This document shows, one piece after another, positions 1-11,750 of a stretch of DNA of 64,000 bases. Each line of letters opens with the position of its first letter. The stretch's first letter is position 1. The notes under the pieces were generated by a model. The model was not told the DNA's origin. It ran no database searches and saw only the letters and a program-made list of their open reading frames with translations. The translations under genes were made by a program, and so were the position numbers. The DNA comes from Dipteronia dyeriana (Eukaryota > Streptophyta > Magnoliopsida > Sapindales > Sapindaceae), in the NCBI GenBank assembly GCA_032871835.1, contig CM065297.1, forward strand, positions 26,359,598 to 26,423,597. Direction: 5' to 3'.

Positions 1-685
1 TGAGCTTTCTTCTCGTTCTTCAACCGTTCTCTGGCCTCCAAACTTAGAATTTGAATATATTTATGGATTATGAACCATAACTCTCTCACGGACATGGATA
101 TTTAAGATAATTAACCCAAAAAATAAGAATTCAACTCGATATACGAAGACGAAGACAATGTACGCAACATGACTGGAAAGTATCATACCTTATTAGAACT
201 TGAAATTAAGAGTATGAGTAACCAAAGTGTTTGGAACTCAATCAAGAATGATTTAAGACTAAAATCAAGTTCAATATCCATGTTATACAAATATATACAC
301 ATACAAACACAATTCACACTAGAATACAAACTACATAGAGATAGTCTTCAATCATGCATTTTCCAAAACATGCTATTTTCATACGAATGTATGAGCATTC
401 ATCTTCAAGTGTGTGTGAATGTGTTATAAATAGTGCACAACGATACAAGGACACATGTGTATGATTTGTGTGTGTGTGCCTAAGCCTTGTAAGAGAAAGA
501 TAAGGTCTTAATATATCTTTGTAGAACCATATAGCATCTTTTCTCTTTGAAGACTTTGTACTTGCTTTGACTGGTTGTTATTCCTTCATTGAAGCTTGAA
601 TCATTATGAACCTAAACAACTAAATCATTACAAGTAAATATCATTTTGATATTGAAATAATGCAAACATAATCTAAAACCTAACA
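1..685 (+). mobile_element. 3' part of a solo-LTR-family LTR (copy 1)
   Basis: The sequence aligns by eye, almost without gaps, with the last ~750 bases of the LTR at 55573-58107. Shared tracts include the stretch around 140-350 and the terminal CCTAACA. The LTR ends in CA at 685. The 5' end, and so the target duplication, lies outside the window. The apparent open frame at 169-429 has an equivalent in the other copy but no recognisable domain, and is taken as chance. No PBS follows, so this may also be a solo LTR. Confidence 0.8.
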
Positions 686-1040
686 GCTTGAGCCTACTTC
701 TTCACCATAGGCATGCCAAGCGTATTATGTTGAAAAGCACTCAGAGTATATCAGAGGAAAAAAGAGACCAGTCATTGACTATAAGCCTCTAAACCATTTC
801 CTTCGTGATTATAAGTTCCTCGGTTCCCAAAACCAACACGTTGTTTTTTCAGTTTCTCGGAGCCTCCATTTTTTCAAAATTCGATCTCAAATAAGCCTAT
901 TGGCAAAAAGGTATCCATTCTGAAGAAAGGTACAAGACTGCATTCTATCTTCCTAATGCCCAGTATCAATGTACAGTCTTACCATTTGGTCTGTAAATAG
1001 CCCCGTCCTCATTTTAAAAGGCTATCACCAGAATCTTTCA
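686..1040 (+). pseudogene. Endogenous caulimovirid reverse-transcriptase fragment
   Basis: Conceptual translation across several frames gives the central part of a caulimovirid-type reverse transcriptase. Visible pieces are a KRPVIDYKPLN block near 760-800, an FSKFDL-like block near 870 and a YQCTVLPFGL block near 965-990. The order and spacing match the RT fingers/palm region of Caulimoviridae better than Ty3/gypsy. Frameshifts and stops break the frame, and the catalytic YxDD region is missing because the segment ends at ~1035. It abuts an inverted piece of the same type of virus. It is a non-functional fossil. Genus is uncertain; a florendovirus or petuvirus relative is most likely. Confidence 0.65.
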
Positions 1041-1990
1041 TCATATTATCCATTCAAGTGGCATAACCTCTTTGAGCTTTTCTCCAGGTAGTTGCTTTGG
1101 AATTTGAATGATGGTAGGAATTTCATCATCTCTTTCTGCAGTGATAAAAATTGTATCTCCAATATGTCTAGGGATAGGAAGATCAAAAGCATGATCTTGG
1201 AGTCTATAGGCAATTTGATGGTGTAGGGTGGCCATGTATGAATTTGGTAGCATAGGGGCTCCCAAAATCTAAAGTTGCACTTTAAGACAATTGTGGAGAT
1301 TGTGATCCCTGAGAGGGATGTTAAAGTTAGGGTAGTATGTGAGGGATATACTACCTGTATAAAGAGTAGAAAAACATGTACCAATAACTGCGTCCTCGTA
1401 TTGTTTGTAAATAGTGATGAGTATAGCGATTCTGGCAATGACTGGTAAACCTTTCCTTCTATGTAGGGTGAGGATGATCCAGACTGCACCTATGTGCAGG
1501 TGGAAATATCCTTCTCTGATTCATTGGTCTATCATTTGTTGATCTATCTAGAGATCAACATATTGTTCAGTTGCAGTGGCTGGAACTATATAGTTGTCTA
1601 GTTGCTGTTGAATGAATGTATTCTTCGACCGGAAGAGAACTGTGCTGAACAAGGAAGTTTATCTTTCTGGCAAGAGATCTATTTCTTTTAAAGATCATGT
1701 AACGGTTTAGGAGAAGTAGGGAGGTTTCATCGATCTAGGCTGACTCTGGGATGTAGGTATATTCAACAAGGTTTTGTATTTTATTAGACTGGGTTCTCCT
1801 AACAAAAGGTGAGAGAGAAACAAAAGATGAAAGTTTTACTGGTGCTAAAATTATAGAAGATGATGAATTGTTATCAGTGGTTACCAAGAGTATTTAATTC
1901 CCTTTCTTCAATATTTTCTCTTCTCAACTCAAAACAGTTCAACTCTTCTCCTAGACTCCAGGTCTATATATTGCTTTAGCCATCAAAAGA
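1041..1990 (-). pseudogene. Endogenous caulimovirid movement-protein region, inverted
   Basis: On the minus strand, reading away from the PBS-like site at 1991-2003, a leader of ~400 bases is followed by a broken frame resembling a caulimovirid movement protein (30K superfamily), which acts in cell-to-cell transport. The best-preserved block is 1041-1265, containing GAPMLPNSYMATLHHQIAYR and IPTIIQIPKQLP. An overlapping minus-strand frame at 1046-1489 reflects a frameshift within the same region. The block stops at a PLEWI motif, and a matching LEWITNYE motif resumes on the opposite strand at 2069, so the virus was inverted at this point. The copy is not functional. Confidence 0.6.
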
Positions 1991-2003
1991 GGCTCTAATA
2001 CCA
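1991..2003 (-). other. tRNA-Met primer-binding-like site of the caulimovirid
   Basis: The plus strand reads GGCTCTAATACCA. Its reverse complement, TGGTATTAGAGCC, differs at one base from TGGTATCAGAGCC, the plant initiator tRNA-Met complement used by caulimovirids and copia elements. The movement-protein-like region lies downstream on the same strand, as in a caulimovirid genome map. Confidence 0.6.
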
Positions 2004-2568
2004 AGGCGGGTGGCAGGGAGCCCTGAACCTTCTCTAACAGTCTTAAAGTTATATCAAAGGTTATGTCACTTGAATGGATAACCAATTATGAGAATGCATT
2101 CCAGAACACCACCCCAGTCATTGCTTCTGGCATGAAGTATGTCAAGCAGAGAGGTGGTTCCATAAAAACAGTTTATGAAACTATCACAGATTCAAAAGCC
2201 CCCTCCACTGTTTCAAGCACTCATGATCCAACTAGTTACCTCCGAAGATGATATACCAATCCATAGCTTTCAAGCTGATGGATCCCTAATCTACATCAAC
2301 AAAATCAATTGTCACTTTATTTGAGATGTTGATCCCGACATGTGTGATACGGACTGCGAATGTAGAATATGTTTAAAGGTTCACATGACCTCATGCAAGC
2401 CTTTTTACAAACCTCGCAGGCCAGAAGACCCAAGCAACCCTTGGATAGGATTACATCCTATCAAGAATAAGCCTCTTCCCATTTATGATTGAGCTTTGCA
2501 AATCCTGCAAGCTGAAGGCCTCTTACCCAAAAGGCCTGAAATGATGACTCATCCACCTATACTATGTT
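2004..2568 (+). pseudogene. Endogenous caulimovirid polyprotein segment after the movement protein
   Basis: The segment opens with an intergenic tract, GGCGGGTGGCAGGGAGCCC, that recurs in the hairpin loop at 2831-2849. From 2063 an open frame of 62 codons contains LEWITNYENAF, which continues the region where the inverted minus-strand piece stops. Beyond 2251 the reading continues through stops into a Cys-rich stretch (CDTDCECRIC near 2345-2370) and a Pro-rich tract, consistent with the coat/zinc-finger part of a caulimovirid polyprotein. Stops and frameshifts rule out a working product. Assignment to coat protein is by position and cysteine pattern only. Confidence 0.55.
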
Positions 2569-3096
2569 TCATGTCTTCTAAATTTCCTCCTCCTGATTTT
2601 CAATAGTTTCTCTATGAGATAATTAGCGGTTCATAATGATCTAAGTATGCTCTGTGCTTGCCTCTAGTAGAGGATCCTGCACATCAGAAAAGATGCTAAA
2701 ACTTTGGCTCAAGGTCCTTGTCTATCTCTGGTTTGTTGATCTGTGAGTACCCTGTTTAGGCCGTTGAGTTGAGGCCGTTGAGTTGAGACCGTTGGTGGGG
2801 AAAACTTTAAGACTATTAGAGACAGTTCAAGGCGGGTGGCAAGGAGCCCTGAGCCGTCTCTAACAGGCTTAAAGTTTTCCCTACCAACGGCTTCAACTCA
2901 ACGGCCTAAACAAGGTACTCACAAATCAACAAACCAGAGACAAATAGGGACCTTAAGCCAAAGTTTTAGCATCTTTTATGATGTGTAGGATCCTTTACTA
3001 GAGGCAAGCATAAGGCATACTTAGATCAATATGAACTGCTAATCATCTCGTAGAGAAACTATTGAAGATCAGAAGGAGGAATTTTAGAAGGCCATG
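2569..3096. repeat. ~250-bp-arm inverted repeat (hairpin) of caulimovirid sequence
   Basis: The left arm, about 2569-2823, is nearly the exact reverse complement of the right arm, about 2855-3096. The loop, 2824-2854, contains the virus-type intergenic tract. Examples of pairing blocks are AGATGCTAAAACTTTGGCTC on the left and its complement near 2956-2975 on the right. Arms are roughly 90% identical by eye. A transcript through this site would fold into a long double strand. Confidence 0.85.
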
Positions 3097-3237
3097 AGAG
3101 GAATTTTACAAACACCTACTCCTAGGGTATGTTTTGATATCTCATGAATATAAATATATTCAAATTAACTCTATTGATATTGTGCCTTCAAGAGCACGTA
3201 TAAAATTGATAAAATATCCTTTGCAGTCTCATTATAC

Positions 3238-3625
3238 ATGATATTATGATCTTAAATCCTTTTATGATACTCACAGCATCCTGTTGGATGTGTAGATCTT
3301 TTTTTTTCTCAAATAAATGAAACGTTAGGATCTTAGATCTCTTTAATTTCATTTATTCGTTAGGATCTTAAATCTATTTTTTGATACTCACAACATCATA
3401 TTGGATGTGTATGAAATGGATAAAATATTATTTCCAATTTCATTATTCATTAGGATCTTTAATCTTCTTTTTGATACTCACAACATTCTGTTGGATGTGT
3501 ATGAAATGGACAAAATATTATTTCCAATTTCATTATTCGTTAGGATCTTAAATCCTTTTTATGATACTCTCATCATCCCATTTAGATGTGTAGATCATTT
3601 TGCTCAAATGAATGACATGTAAACA
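3238..3625. repeat. 90-bp tandem repeat, about 2.7 clear units plus degenerate flanks
   Basis: The motif TTAGGATCTTAAATC recurs at about 3360, 3450 and 3540, exactly 90 bases apart. Each copy is followed by GATACTCACAACATC and a TGTTGGATGTG block. More degenerate units occur at 3243 and 3325. The plus-strand open frame at 3401-3622 is a by-product of the repeat. Confidence 0.8.
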
Positions 3626-5545
3626 TATCACTTCATATATATGAGATAACTTTAAATTTTGAACGGGTTGAAAGCCCTATGTTCCAACTAATGAAGTACG
3701 ACATACACTGGATCCAGAACCCCTGCTACTCATCGGTTTTCAAAACCGTACCAACTTAAATATCATAAATCTAGAAATTTTAAGTTCTAATTTGTTGGTA
3801 TAGTCGATCTCATATATTCTATATAAATAATACGAATATTTAAAGAGCATAATAATTAAACAATTTAGTTGGAGTCACATCATAAGTCAGTCCTGAGACA
3901 TAGCCTAAGCTAGTCTCATATATTGCATAAAAATAAATGTTGAATATTTAAATAATTTATCTAGAGACACAACATAAGCAAGTCCTGAGACACAGCCTAA
4001 GCCAATCCCGAGACATAGCATACGTCAGTCTAAATAAATGTTGAATATTAAATAATTTATCTAGAGGTCTGTCATGCAATCGTGCTAGAGATCTGGATCT
4101 TCCATCTCGCCTAAAAAAAGAGTTAATAAAGCTTGAATAAGTCAAAACAGTACTTACAAGTGGAATTATCTGAAACTGATGGCACAGTTGCATCCGGAAC
4201 AGTCGAAGTAGTTGAAAATAGGCCCGACTAGGTTGAAAAGGATGAAAAATTGAACTGAGTTGGGTAAAAAAACTTCTAGACTGTGTTGACTCAGGAGTAT
4301 TCCATTAAGCTAATAGAATATTCTCTGACGATAATGGAATATGCTCTAGCTGAAACAGAATATTCCCTAACTAGCGATATGGCATATCGCTGACATGGTG
4401 TGATTGGGTGATGACACATCACTGACATGACGATGACCTATCACTATCGTGTCGACGACGTATCGTCTTCTTCCTTGGAAAATTTGCTAAAAAATCTAGC
4501 AATTTTTTAGCAAATTTGCTAGATTTTTTAACATGATTTGGTAATAAGATTGTGACTATTCTGGAGCTTTTGATCAGATCCGCTGGATCTGATCTCTTAT
4601 TAACCTTTTATGTCTTTGAACTAAGCATACTTCTTTATGCTTAATTAATATCAAGTATCATTGATACATAATTTAGTATTGTTTGATAACAATATTCTCA
4701 CTCTTCTAGATCTTTCTATCAGATCTATTGGACCTGATACAGTATTAACATTTGCTCAGAGCAAAGTCAAATTCATAAAATATATCTGACCCTGCAAAAC
4801 TATATGAGTTGTGGCAATATCGGCAAGACATATATTTTCCTTCTAGGAATTTTATAGACATTATATGTAATACCATTTTATATCTCATCTGAAATTATAA
4901 TAATATGTCCCTCTCTTTCCCTCTTTTTTTAAATAGGTTTATTATGTAAACCTTTTTCTCTTGTCAAAATACAGTTAATTTCATTCTATTCAGTTGTTAA
5001 CCGAACAAAATAATACCGATTCAAATATTGATTCTAAAGTGCCAACCAAACAGAGAAATCAGTTTTCCATTCCTTTATATTCCAATTCTTATTCTCATTA
5101 CCATTCCAATTACAATTTCACCATGGTAACCAAACGCCACCTTAGTTATTTCATAGACTTGTATGATTTATAGAATTTTTCTCAATCTCTATATTCTTGT
5201 ATATCTACTTTCATTTCAATGGATTTAGTCCTTTCATTGACTTGTGTCTCTTTAGATATATCAGACTCTAAAAGAGTTGTTTTAGAGAAAGTTGATTTAT
5301 TTATAACTTGAGTTTTGTTTATCTTTAGGATCCCGAAAACAATACCTTACAAAGGTTCATAAGCTTATGATATGCATCGAATGATTTATTTGTTGTATTT
5401 TACTTTGATTATTCTACAGAAACAATTACTCGGCGGGGGTTTATGAGATAACAACTTATAAAATCTCGTTAACTTTTAATATATCAGGTAACAGATTAAT
5501 AATCATCTGATGATCAATTATCTTTCATATTTGAGAGATACGAAG
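3626..5545. other. AT-rich spacer without genes, with short repeats
   Basis: No coding stretch is recognised. A ~100-bp direct repeat lies at about 3925-4075 (ATAAATGTTGAATATT twice, with GAGACATAGCCTAAGC-type blocks between). A short palindrome lies at about 4480-4535 (TTTGCTAAAAAATCTAGC and its complement). The segment 5040-5145, ending in GGTAACCAAACGCCACC, has the composition of a transposon terminus, but no partner end was found. Confidence 0.5.
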
Positions 5546-5550
5546 ATTGA

Positions 5551-5572
5551 AATGAGACACACACACACACAC

Positions 5573-5627
<55 letters not shown>
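5551..5627. repeat. (CA)n-(TA)n compound microsatellite
   Basis: An (AC) run of about 20 bases passes through GA into an uninterrupted (TA) run of more than 50 bases. Confidence 0.95.
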
Positions 5628-5628
<1 letters not shown>

Positions 5629-7140
5629 CCAAGCTGATATCTCTATTTTGTATATAAGTAACTTTTCATTTACTCTTCTCTTCTAGAGAAACTTTCCCAT
5701 TTGAAAATTAATCAATATGATAATATGCAGATTGTGTGTAAAAATATAAACTATCAGAAGTTTAAATGATCTAATAGAAAATTAATCAAAATCAACATTA
5801 ATCTTATAATGATACAGAAGCTTTATCTTAGATCTTGCCAGAGATGCAATAAGGAAATATACAAAATAATCAAATATCTTAAAAGTGAGCAAGTCTCTAT
5901 ATAAAAATCAGTAACTGTATCGAAATAATAAAGTTCTTGCAATTACCTAGAGACGTTTGATAAGTGATTCCCTTGATCCATTTTGTTTAAGAGTATATCT
6001 AAAAACTAGATGTTGAACATCCATCCCAGTTGTTTTGCAATATTCATGAAATATCTTTTAAGTTCAATCAAGTTAATATCCCTGAAAAACTAATAATCAG
6101 TACAAGTAATATGAAGATGTTTGACAATAAACAAACATGTGATCATCTCGTAGATGCATCAATTAGAACCATATAATAATGAAATGGGTGGTTTGGTGAA
6201 TGAATATGTCCACATATATCCTCTTGATTTCTTTGTAAGAATGATGATGATTCAAAACCAACTTTTAGAATAAGATGGTTTTACTGCTAGTTTCACATGT
6301 GAACATGCAGTACATAAGTTTTTATTAGATAAAGAATCTTCTAGTTCTTTAATGGATATCTATGAGAATTTTCAATAATTAAGCTAGAGAGTTCGTTAGA
6401 GCTCTGTTTGAGATGCGGTCAACGGTATCGGAATTGGATTTTCGAGAGGAACACAACATTATCCTCCGTAAAGCGATTCAAGAACTTTAAATTTTCTAGA
6501 CTCTATCACCTAAAACTCTTAAGAACTTTCTCTGGAACAACATTACTGCTTGTTATGCCTAGTATATATTTATACCGATAACGTGTTGTAAATGAATTGT
6601 TAATACATGAAGAACAACAAATAGTAAAGAAATAAAGTGAAGGAGTGAAGGCTGAATAGAGAAGGGAGAGATAAGAGAGATAATTATCATCTGCATATCA
6701 GATATATTGATATTGAGAACATCAATTGAACCTTTACAATTTGGAGAGAGCAATATATATAGGCAATTCTCAAATATTACAAAACTTAGTTACTAAGCAA
6801 AGTATATTCTTTGTTCTCCTCCACGTGTGCCATCAAATGGGCAAAGACAAATGGCGGGGATCTATATTATTTATAACGGTATATATATTATTTTCTTTAA
6901 ATAACTACATTAGAGATGATAATATATATTTTAAAATAAACGGTTTAAAATACATAATATATTAATATCATCGTCTCAACTCTCAAGTATATCACTCCAA
7001 ACAAATCCAGCCATGTCTTTCTTTTTTATACCGATCACTTTCTCCATAATCAAGTTATTTTATTATCTTAAAAAATGATTGATGTCCTTCGTATCTTTAG
7101 GTAGTTTATAGCTTAGATTGTCCTACAAAATTGAAGATGT
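5628..7140. other. AT-rich spacer, nothing recognised
   Basis: The open frames at 6559-6753 and 6726-6965 are short, AT-driven and match no family I recognise. No RNA gene or element ends were found. Confidence 0.5.
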
Positions 7141-7149
7141 TAAACCAAT

Positions 7150-7330
7150 CCATAATTGAATTGGTTGTATACTGAAGTAGTGATAATAACACTCTTTTAA
7201 AAATTAATATGAGGTTAGTCAGTGATAAATCTCTCATACCTACGTCATAAGGTTGTTGGGTTCGAGTCATTCACCTCATCAAAAACCTCCAAATTTATGT
7301 AACATTTATATTATATATATATATACACCT
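7150..7330 (+). mobile_element. Possible tRNA-derived SINE fragment
   Basis: The stretch GTTGGGTTCGAGTCATTC at 7254-7271 holds a good pol III B box (GGTTCGAGTC). An A-box-like TTAGTCAGTGATAA lies ~45 bases upstream, which is about the usual spacing, and an AT-rich tail follows. No target duplication was identified and a chance B box is possible. Confidence 0.25.
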
Positions 7331-7620
7331 CTTTCGTGATTACACACTTCTAAATTTAAATAATAATAATTATAGTTTATAAATAAATCTCACTTAATAC
7401 TAAAAATATTATTTCTTTAATTATATTATATCGTATTTTTATCCGTACATGCCACTTACATTTAATATTCTGTTATTTAATCAACTTTATGATTCTTTAA
7501 TTTTTTTTATTATTATCTTTAATTATATCTTCTCTTCCCTCACTTCTTTTCACTTCAAAGTTTTCCGTCCATAAAATTAGAATCTGTTATGTGTATATTT
7601 TAATTGAATGTACACGTCAC

Positions 7621-8369
7621 TGATAGGTATGACAAACCCTTAAAAAAATACTAGATGGGCATCTGAGCTGGCATCTAGAAGAAACCACCTAAGACATCGT
7701 TAAGGGATAAAAACCCGAGTAAATTTGAGCATAGGTACTCGACACATTACGTTATACTCGGGACAAGCATAAGAAACCCAAGTAAAGAGGCAGCATACGA
7801 TTCATATGCGCGAATAAGCCCAAGAATCATACTCCAATACGTATCTGTGTCCAAGGAGGAAATAATTTAGGAAGCTTCTAGAAAGATAATACACCAAACA
7901 GAAAGCAAATCCAAATCAGGCAATGACTCTATCATTCTAGAAGATTGCACATCGATTAGGAAAATAAAATCCTAAATCAGATTGTGTAATTAGAGTCCCA
8001 CGAAGATTCAGATTCAACTCAAAAGATCTCCGAAACAGGAAAGAAGATAAAGATGATTCCAACAAGCAACCAATCGTAATTAAATACAAATTCTTTTCCT
8101 TACTTGTACAACAAGGATTAGGGTTTTATGCATGTATAAATAGACCCATAATCTCATTGTTAAAAGATATAGAACGATATATATAGAAAAAAAAATCACT
8201 ACAAGAGAGGCAAAAGAGATCGAGTGGTGTAATTCTTCATTTAAATATTGGATTTGGCTTGGTTGTGTATTCAGCCACCCGTGGACGTTTCTCCGATCAC
8301 CGAAGTTTTACCACGTAAACTCGTGTCTAATTATTTCAATTGCATTCTCTTTCTCTTTCTCTTTTGACA
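7621..8369 (+). mobile_element. Probable solo LTR, retrotransposon family unassigned
   Basis: The segment starts TGATAGGTATGACAAACCC, contains a TATA box (TATAAATA, 8135-8142) about 30 bases upstream of a plausible start, and ends with an R/U5-like block (CCGATCACCGAAGTTTT, then ACTCGTGTCTAATT) of the type common in plant LTRs. The 3' limit is uncertain (CA at 8342-8344 or 8368-8369). No PBS follows, so it is read as a solo LTR. GTCAC precedes the start and GTCAT follows at 8371, a possible imperfect target duplication. Confidence 0.45.
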
Positions 8370-8567
8370 GGTCATAACCAAATCCAACATGTTGACTCTT
8401 TCATCCATCGAGAAATCAACGTCAACAGAATCCATTTTATATCCATAAATCACTCCGATTTGAGGTTTTTCCAATTAGATATCCGTTTTTCATTCGTGAA
8501 AGAGTTTTTAACAAAAATACCTTATTTTAGGGGTTTAATAGCAAATCTACCCTACAAACTAATTTAA

Positions 8568-9525
8568 GAGTGGTGCTATTGACACACCCCATACTGAACT
8601 ATTTATGCCCCATTTTTTAAAAATTTGATTTAATTATATAAAATTATATGGTTTTATTAATTTTTTTTTTATTTCTTTGACTACCATTTTACTTATTTTT
8701 CAAACTTAATACACCCTATATCCTTTTCAAAAAAAAAATCACTTCATCTGTAATCTTTATATATAGTTTTCTCACATCCATTCGCGGGACATATTTTTTT
8801 CTTCTTATTTCTTGGTAAAACATCTTTAATAGAAACAATTTATTTTATAGTCGGTTGAATTGTTGGTGGTAGATTGTGAATGTGATATTAATCGCCTGTT
8901 GGTTTTTTTTTAACGATTGAGTTAGAGTTTTGGTGTGATTTTGTTTAGTTAGAGATTATGTTTTTTTGGTGCGATTTCGTTATTTTTTTTATAAATAACA
9001 TTAAACTAACTTTGAAAGATCCGAAATAAAAACTACAAAAGAATTGAAACAAATTATAGTATATCTGGAAGATCTGAAATAAAATAAATCGAGAGAAAAA
9101 AAAGTAGCAAACATGGATCCAAAATTTCAGAAGAAAAATAAAACAAACATGTAAAATAATGAAATCAATAAATACTAATTAAACATGGCAATCAATAGAT
9201 CGCGATCTGAAAGAAAATATAAATAAATGTAGTAATAAATCAATAAATACTAAACATTAGAAACATAAGATCAAGATATAAAAGAAAATATAAATAAAAA
9301 GAGTAAACATTTAATGAGTTGAAATAATCTATGCCATTAAAGATTTTGTCATTAAGGTTTTGAAATTAGGAAAGTGAGGTTTATTAGTTTTAGTTTGCAC
9401 AAGATTTTTTTAATAAAAATTGTATTTCTATTTAAGTAATTTGATAAAGGAAAATAAAGAATACTAAATAATTTAAAAAATGGGACATAAATAGTTCAGT
9501 TGTAAGTGTGTCAATAGCATTACTC
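8568..9525. mobile_element. Non-autonomous MULE (Mutator-like), 958 bp, 9-bp TSD
   Basis: The left end, GAGTGGTGCTATTGACACAC, is complementary to the right end at about 9475-9525 over ~50 bases (GCTATTGACACAC, CTGAACTATTTATG and CCCATTTTTTAAA are shared). The element is flanked by a perfect 9-bp direct repeat, CTAATTTAA, at 8559-8567 and 9526-9534, the length expected of Mutator elements. The interior is AT-rich and non-coding, so movement would need a transposase in trans. Confidence 0.85.
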
Positions 9526-9534
9526 CTAATTTAA

Positions 9535-10267
9535 TTGCAAACTACCCTGAAATTACATTGTTATCCTTAACTTAAGAAACTCAATTTCACTGCCCTACCC
9601 ATCCCAAAGCTTTCTGCCACCTCATCCCGATTTCTGAAAGCCAAATTCACTACCCACACCATCCCAAAGCCTCCTACCACCCGATCCCGACATCTCCCCG
9701 CCCTATTCCAGCCACCATACCCAACATCGTCGTCCAATCGCCCATCGACGAGTTGCAACGTCAACATCTCGCCATCTGTCTTCATCGTCAATAGCACGCT
9801 GGCGTCGTCTTTGGCCGTCTTTTCATTCTACTGCTGCCATTCTTCGCCTATTTGGGTTCCATTGAAGGTATTTTGAGTGCAGCACTGGAAGAACTTCCAC
9901 CAACAAGAACACTTTGAGCTTCCCATAATCATATTTCGACATCATTCATGGAAAGAATCTTATAAATGTCATCATACCAGCTGCACATCATAACAAACAA
10001 TTTTACCAAAATCATATCTTATAAGTTTACATGCTTTAACAATGAGGATTGATCAGGTGTGGGTTCTCAAATATTTTTAATTACAGGATTCGACTTTTAA
10101 TGTTTTAAAGTCATTCAAAGTCATTCCGTAATGTTTACAAAGTCATTCGAACTCCATAATGTTTACAAAGTCCTTCAAAATCAGCCTAAACACTTTAGAA
10201 ATTAGAATGGAGATCCATCACAAAATAAAACAAAATTATAAATAATGCATTATTGTGTAGACAGAGG
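9535..10267. other. Spacer, partly GC-richer, nothing recognised
   Basis: 9580-9830 is richer in C (many CCC and ATCG words) than its surroundings and is open on the minus strand (9567-9797), but the translation matches no family I know. 10085-10190 has three degenerate copies of a ~30-base unit (AATGTTTACAAAGTC). Confidence 0.4.
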
Positions 10268-10657
10268 TGTAAGATTTTTATATAACCGTGAGCAACATAT
10301 GACATTATATTTTGAGTTTATGAAAAACCAAATTGATTGGAATGTTTAAGTAAGTGAGAATATGGACCCCCTATATATAGTATAACTTCCTAGAATCCTA
10401 ACCCATAAAGGATTTTCAAAACCCTAATAAGATGGTTAGTCCTAATAGGAATACTAGGCCACACATATACAATACATACCATATCCTACATATATTTAAT
10501 GTAGCTAAGGTGCACCGAGCTCAACAAATATTAATCACATTAATAACGGGCTTTGTCCAGTCAACTCTCACTTACTTAAACATTCTAATCAATTCGATTT
10601 TTTATAAACTCAAAATATAATGTCATATGTTGCTCACAGTTATATAAAAATATTACA
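10268..10657 (-). mobile_element. Copia LTR with ~90-bp terminal inverted repeats
   Basis: The segment starts TGTAAG and ends TTACA. The first ~90 bases are the near-exact reverse complement of the last ~90 (TTATATAACCGTGAGCAACA against TGTTGCTCACAGTTATATAA). Just outside, at 10658-10669, TTCTCCCACTTG is the reverse complement of a copia polypurine tract (CAAGTGGGAGAA). This therefore looks like the 3' LTR of a minus-strand copia whose body lies to the right. TIRs of this length within one LTR are unusual. Confidence 0.65.
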
Positions 10658-11706
10658 TTCTCCCACTTGAACTACATAGATATTATTATTTTAGATTTGA
10701 AATTTATTTTAGAAAACGACTCTCCGAATTGACAAACAATTTTATGTGGCCACAAAGAATGTTTAAGAGAGTAACACATTCATTCCCCTTAGTCCAATAG
10801 AATCTTAAGTATCCAACTACAACGATCATTACATCTTTAATTGACATAAGACCATATGTAATCAAAACACTCTTAGCTCTACTTGCCCGTGTAAAATGGT
10901 GTGTATGTATGGTATGGAAATTACATGCAGATGTGATCATCATGTCTATTTCCATATAGGTCCAACTTCGCACTATATGAAGCAACTTAAGACGAACGAA
11001 CTTAATGTCCTAAGCATTTTACAATCATTGACCAAACAATTTGACCATGAGTTCAACCTCCCTTAAGACGGGCAAATCCTTCTGTCTTAAGTAATATTCA
11101 CTCATCGGTGGAAACTTTATACCTTATGAGTGAATTACCCCCTCAAGCTAAAAGCTTGAGATTTCTTACCATAACCAACTATCCGTATGCACACAATAAC
11201 AAATATGGCAAACATCTTAATATGCATATACAATATATTCTCGAGAATATGAAACAAACATGCATAGAATAAATGTTGTTAATCTAATAAAAGACAACTC
11301 CCATTAACCAAACACATCAAAAATTTCAATCCAATTCAGGATACAACTTGCTCCACAAAACTATCGGAGTCAAATATCTCGGTTAGTGTATCAAGAGTTA
11401 TTTTACATGTGGCTATTAGAAACTCACAACTCTTAAACCTACTCTTACCACAATATCCATACGGTTAAACCTCCGAGATCTCTTATCATATTTAGAGAAA
11501 ATAAATGCAGTGAAATTATCACAATATACCTCAAAATATGATTTCACAATCAAAATTCTTTAAAGTTGCAATATATAAAGTCACATGTGAGCATGAAATA
11601 ATTAACCTCTACAAATACGATAAAACCTCCCTTTTTTTTTACTATCCAATGATAAATGCCAAATTGGTTTGAAATCCGCAAAGTTACTAATGTAATAATA
11701 GAATCA

Positions 11707-11750
<44 letters not shown>

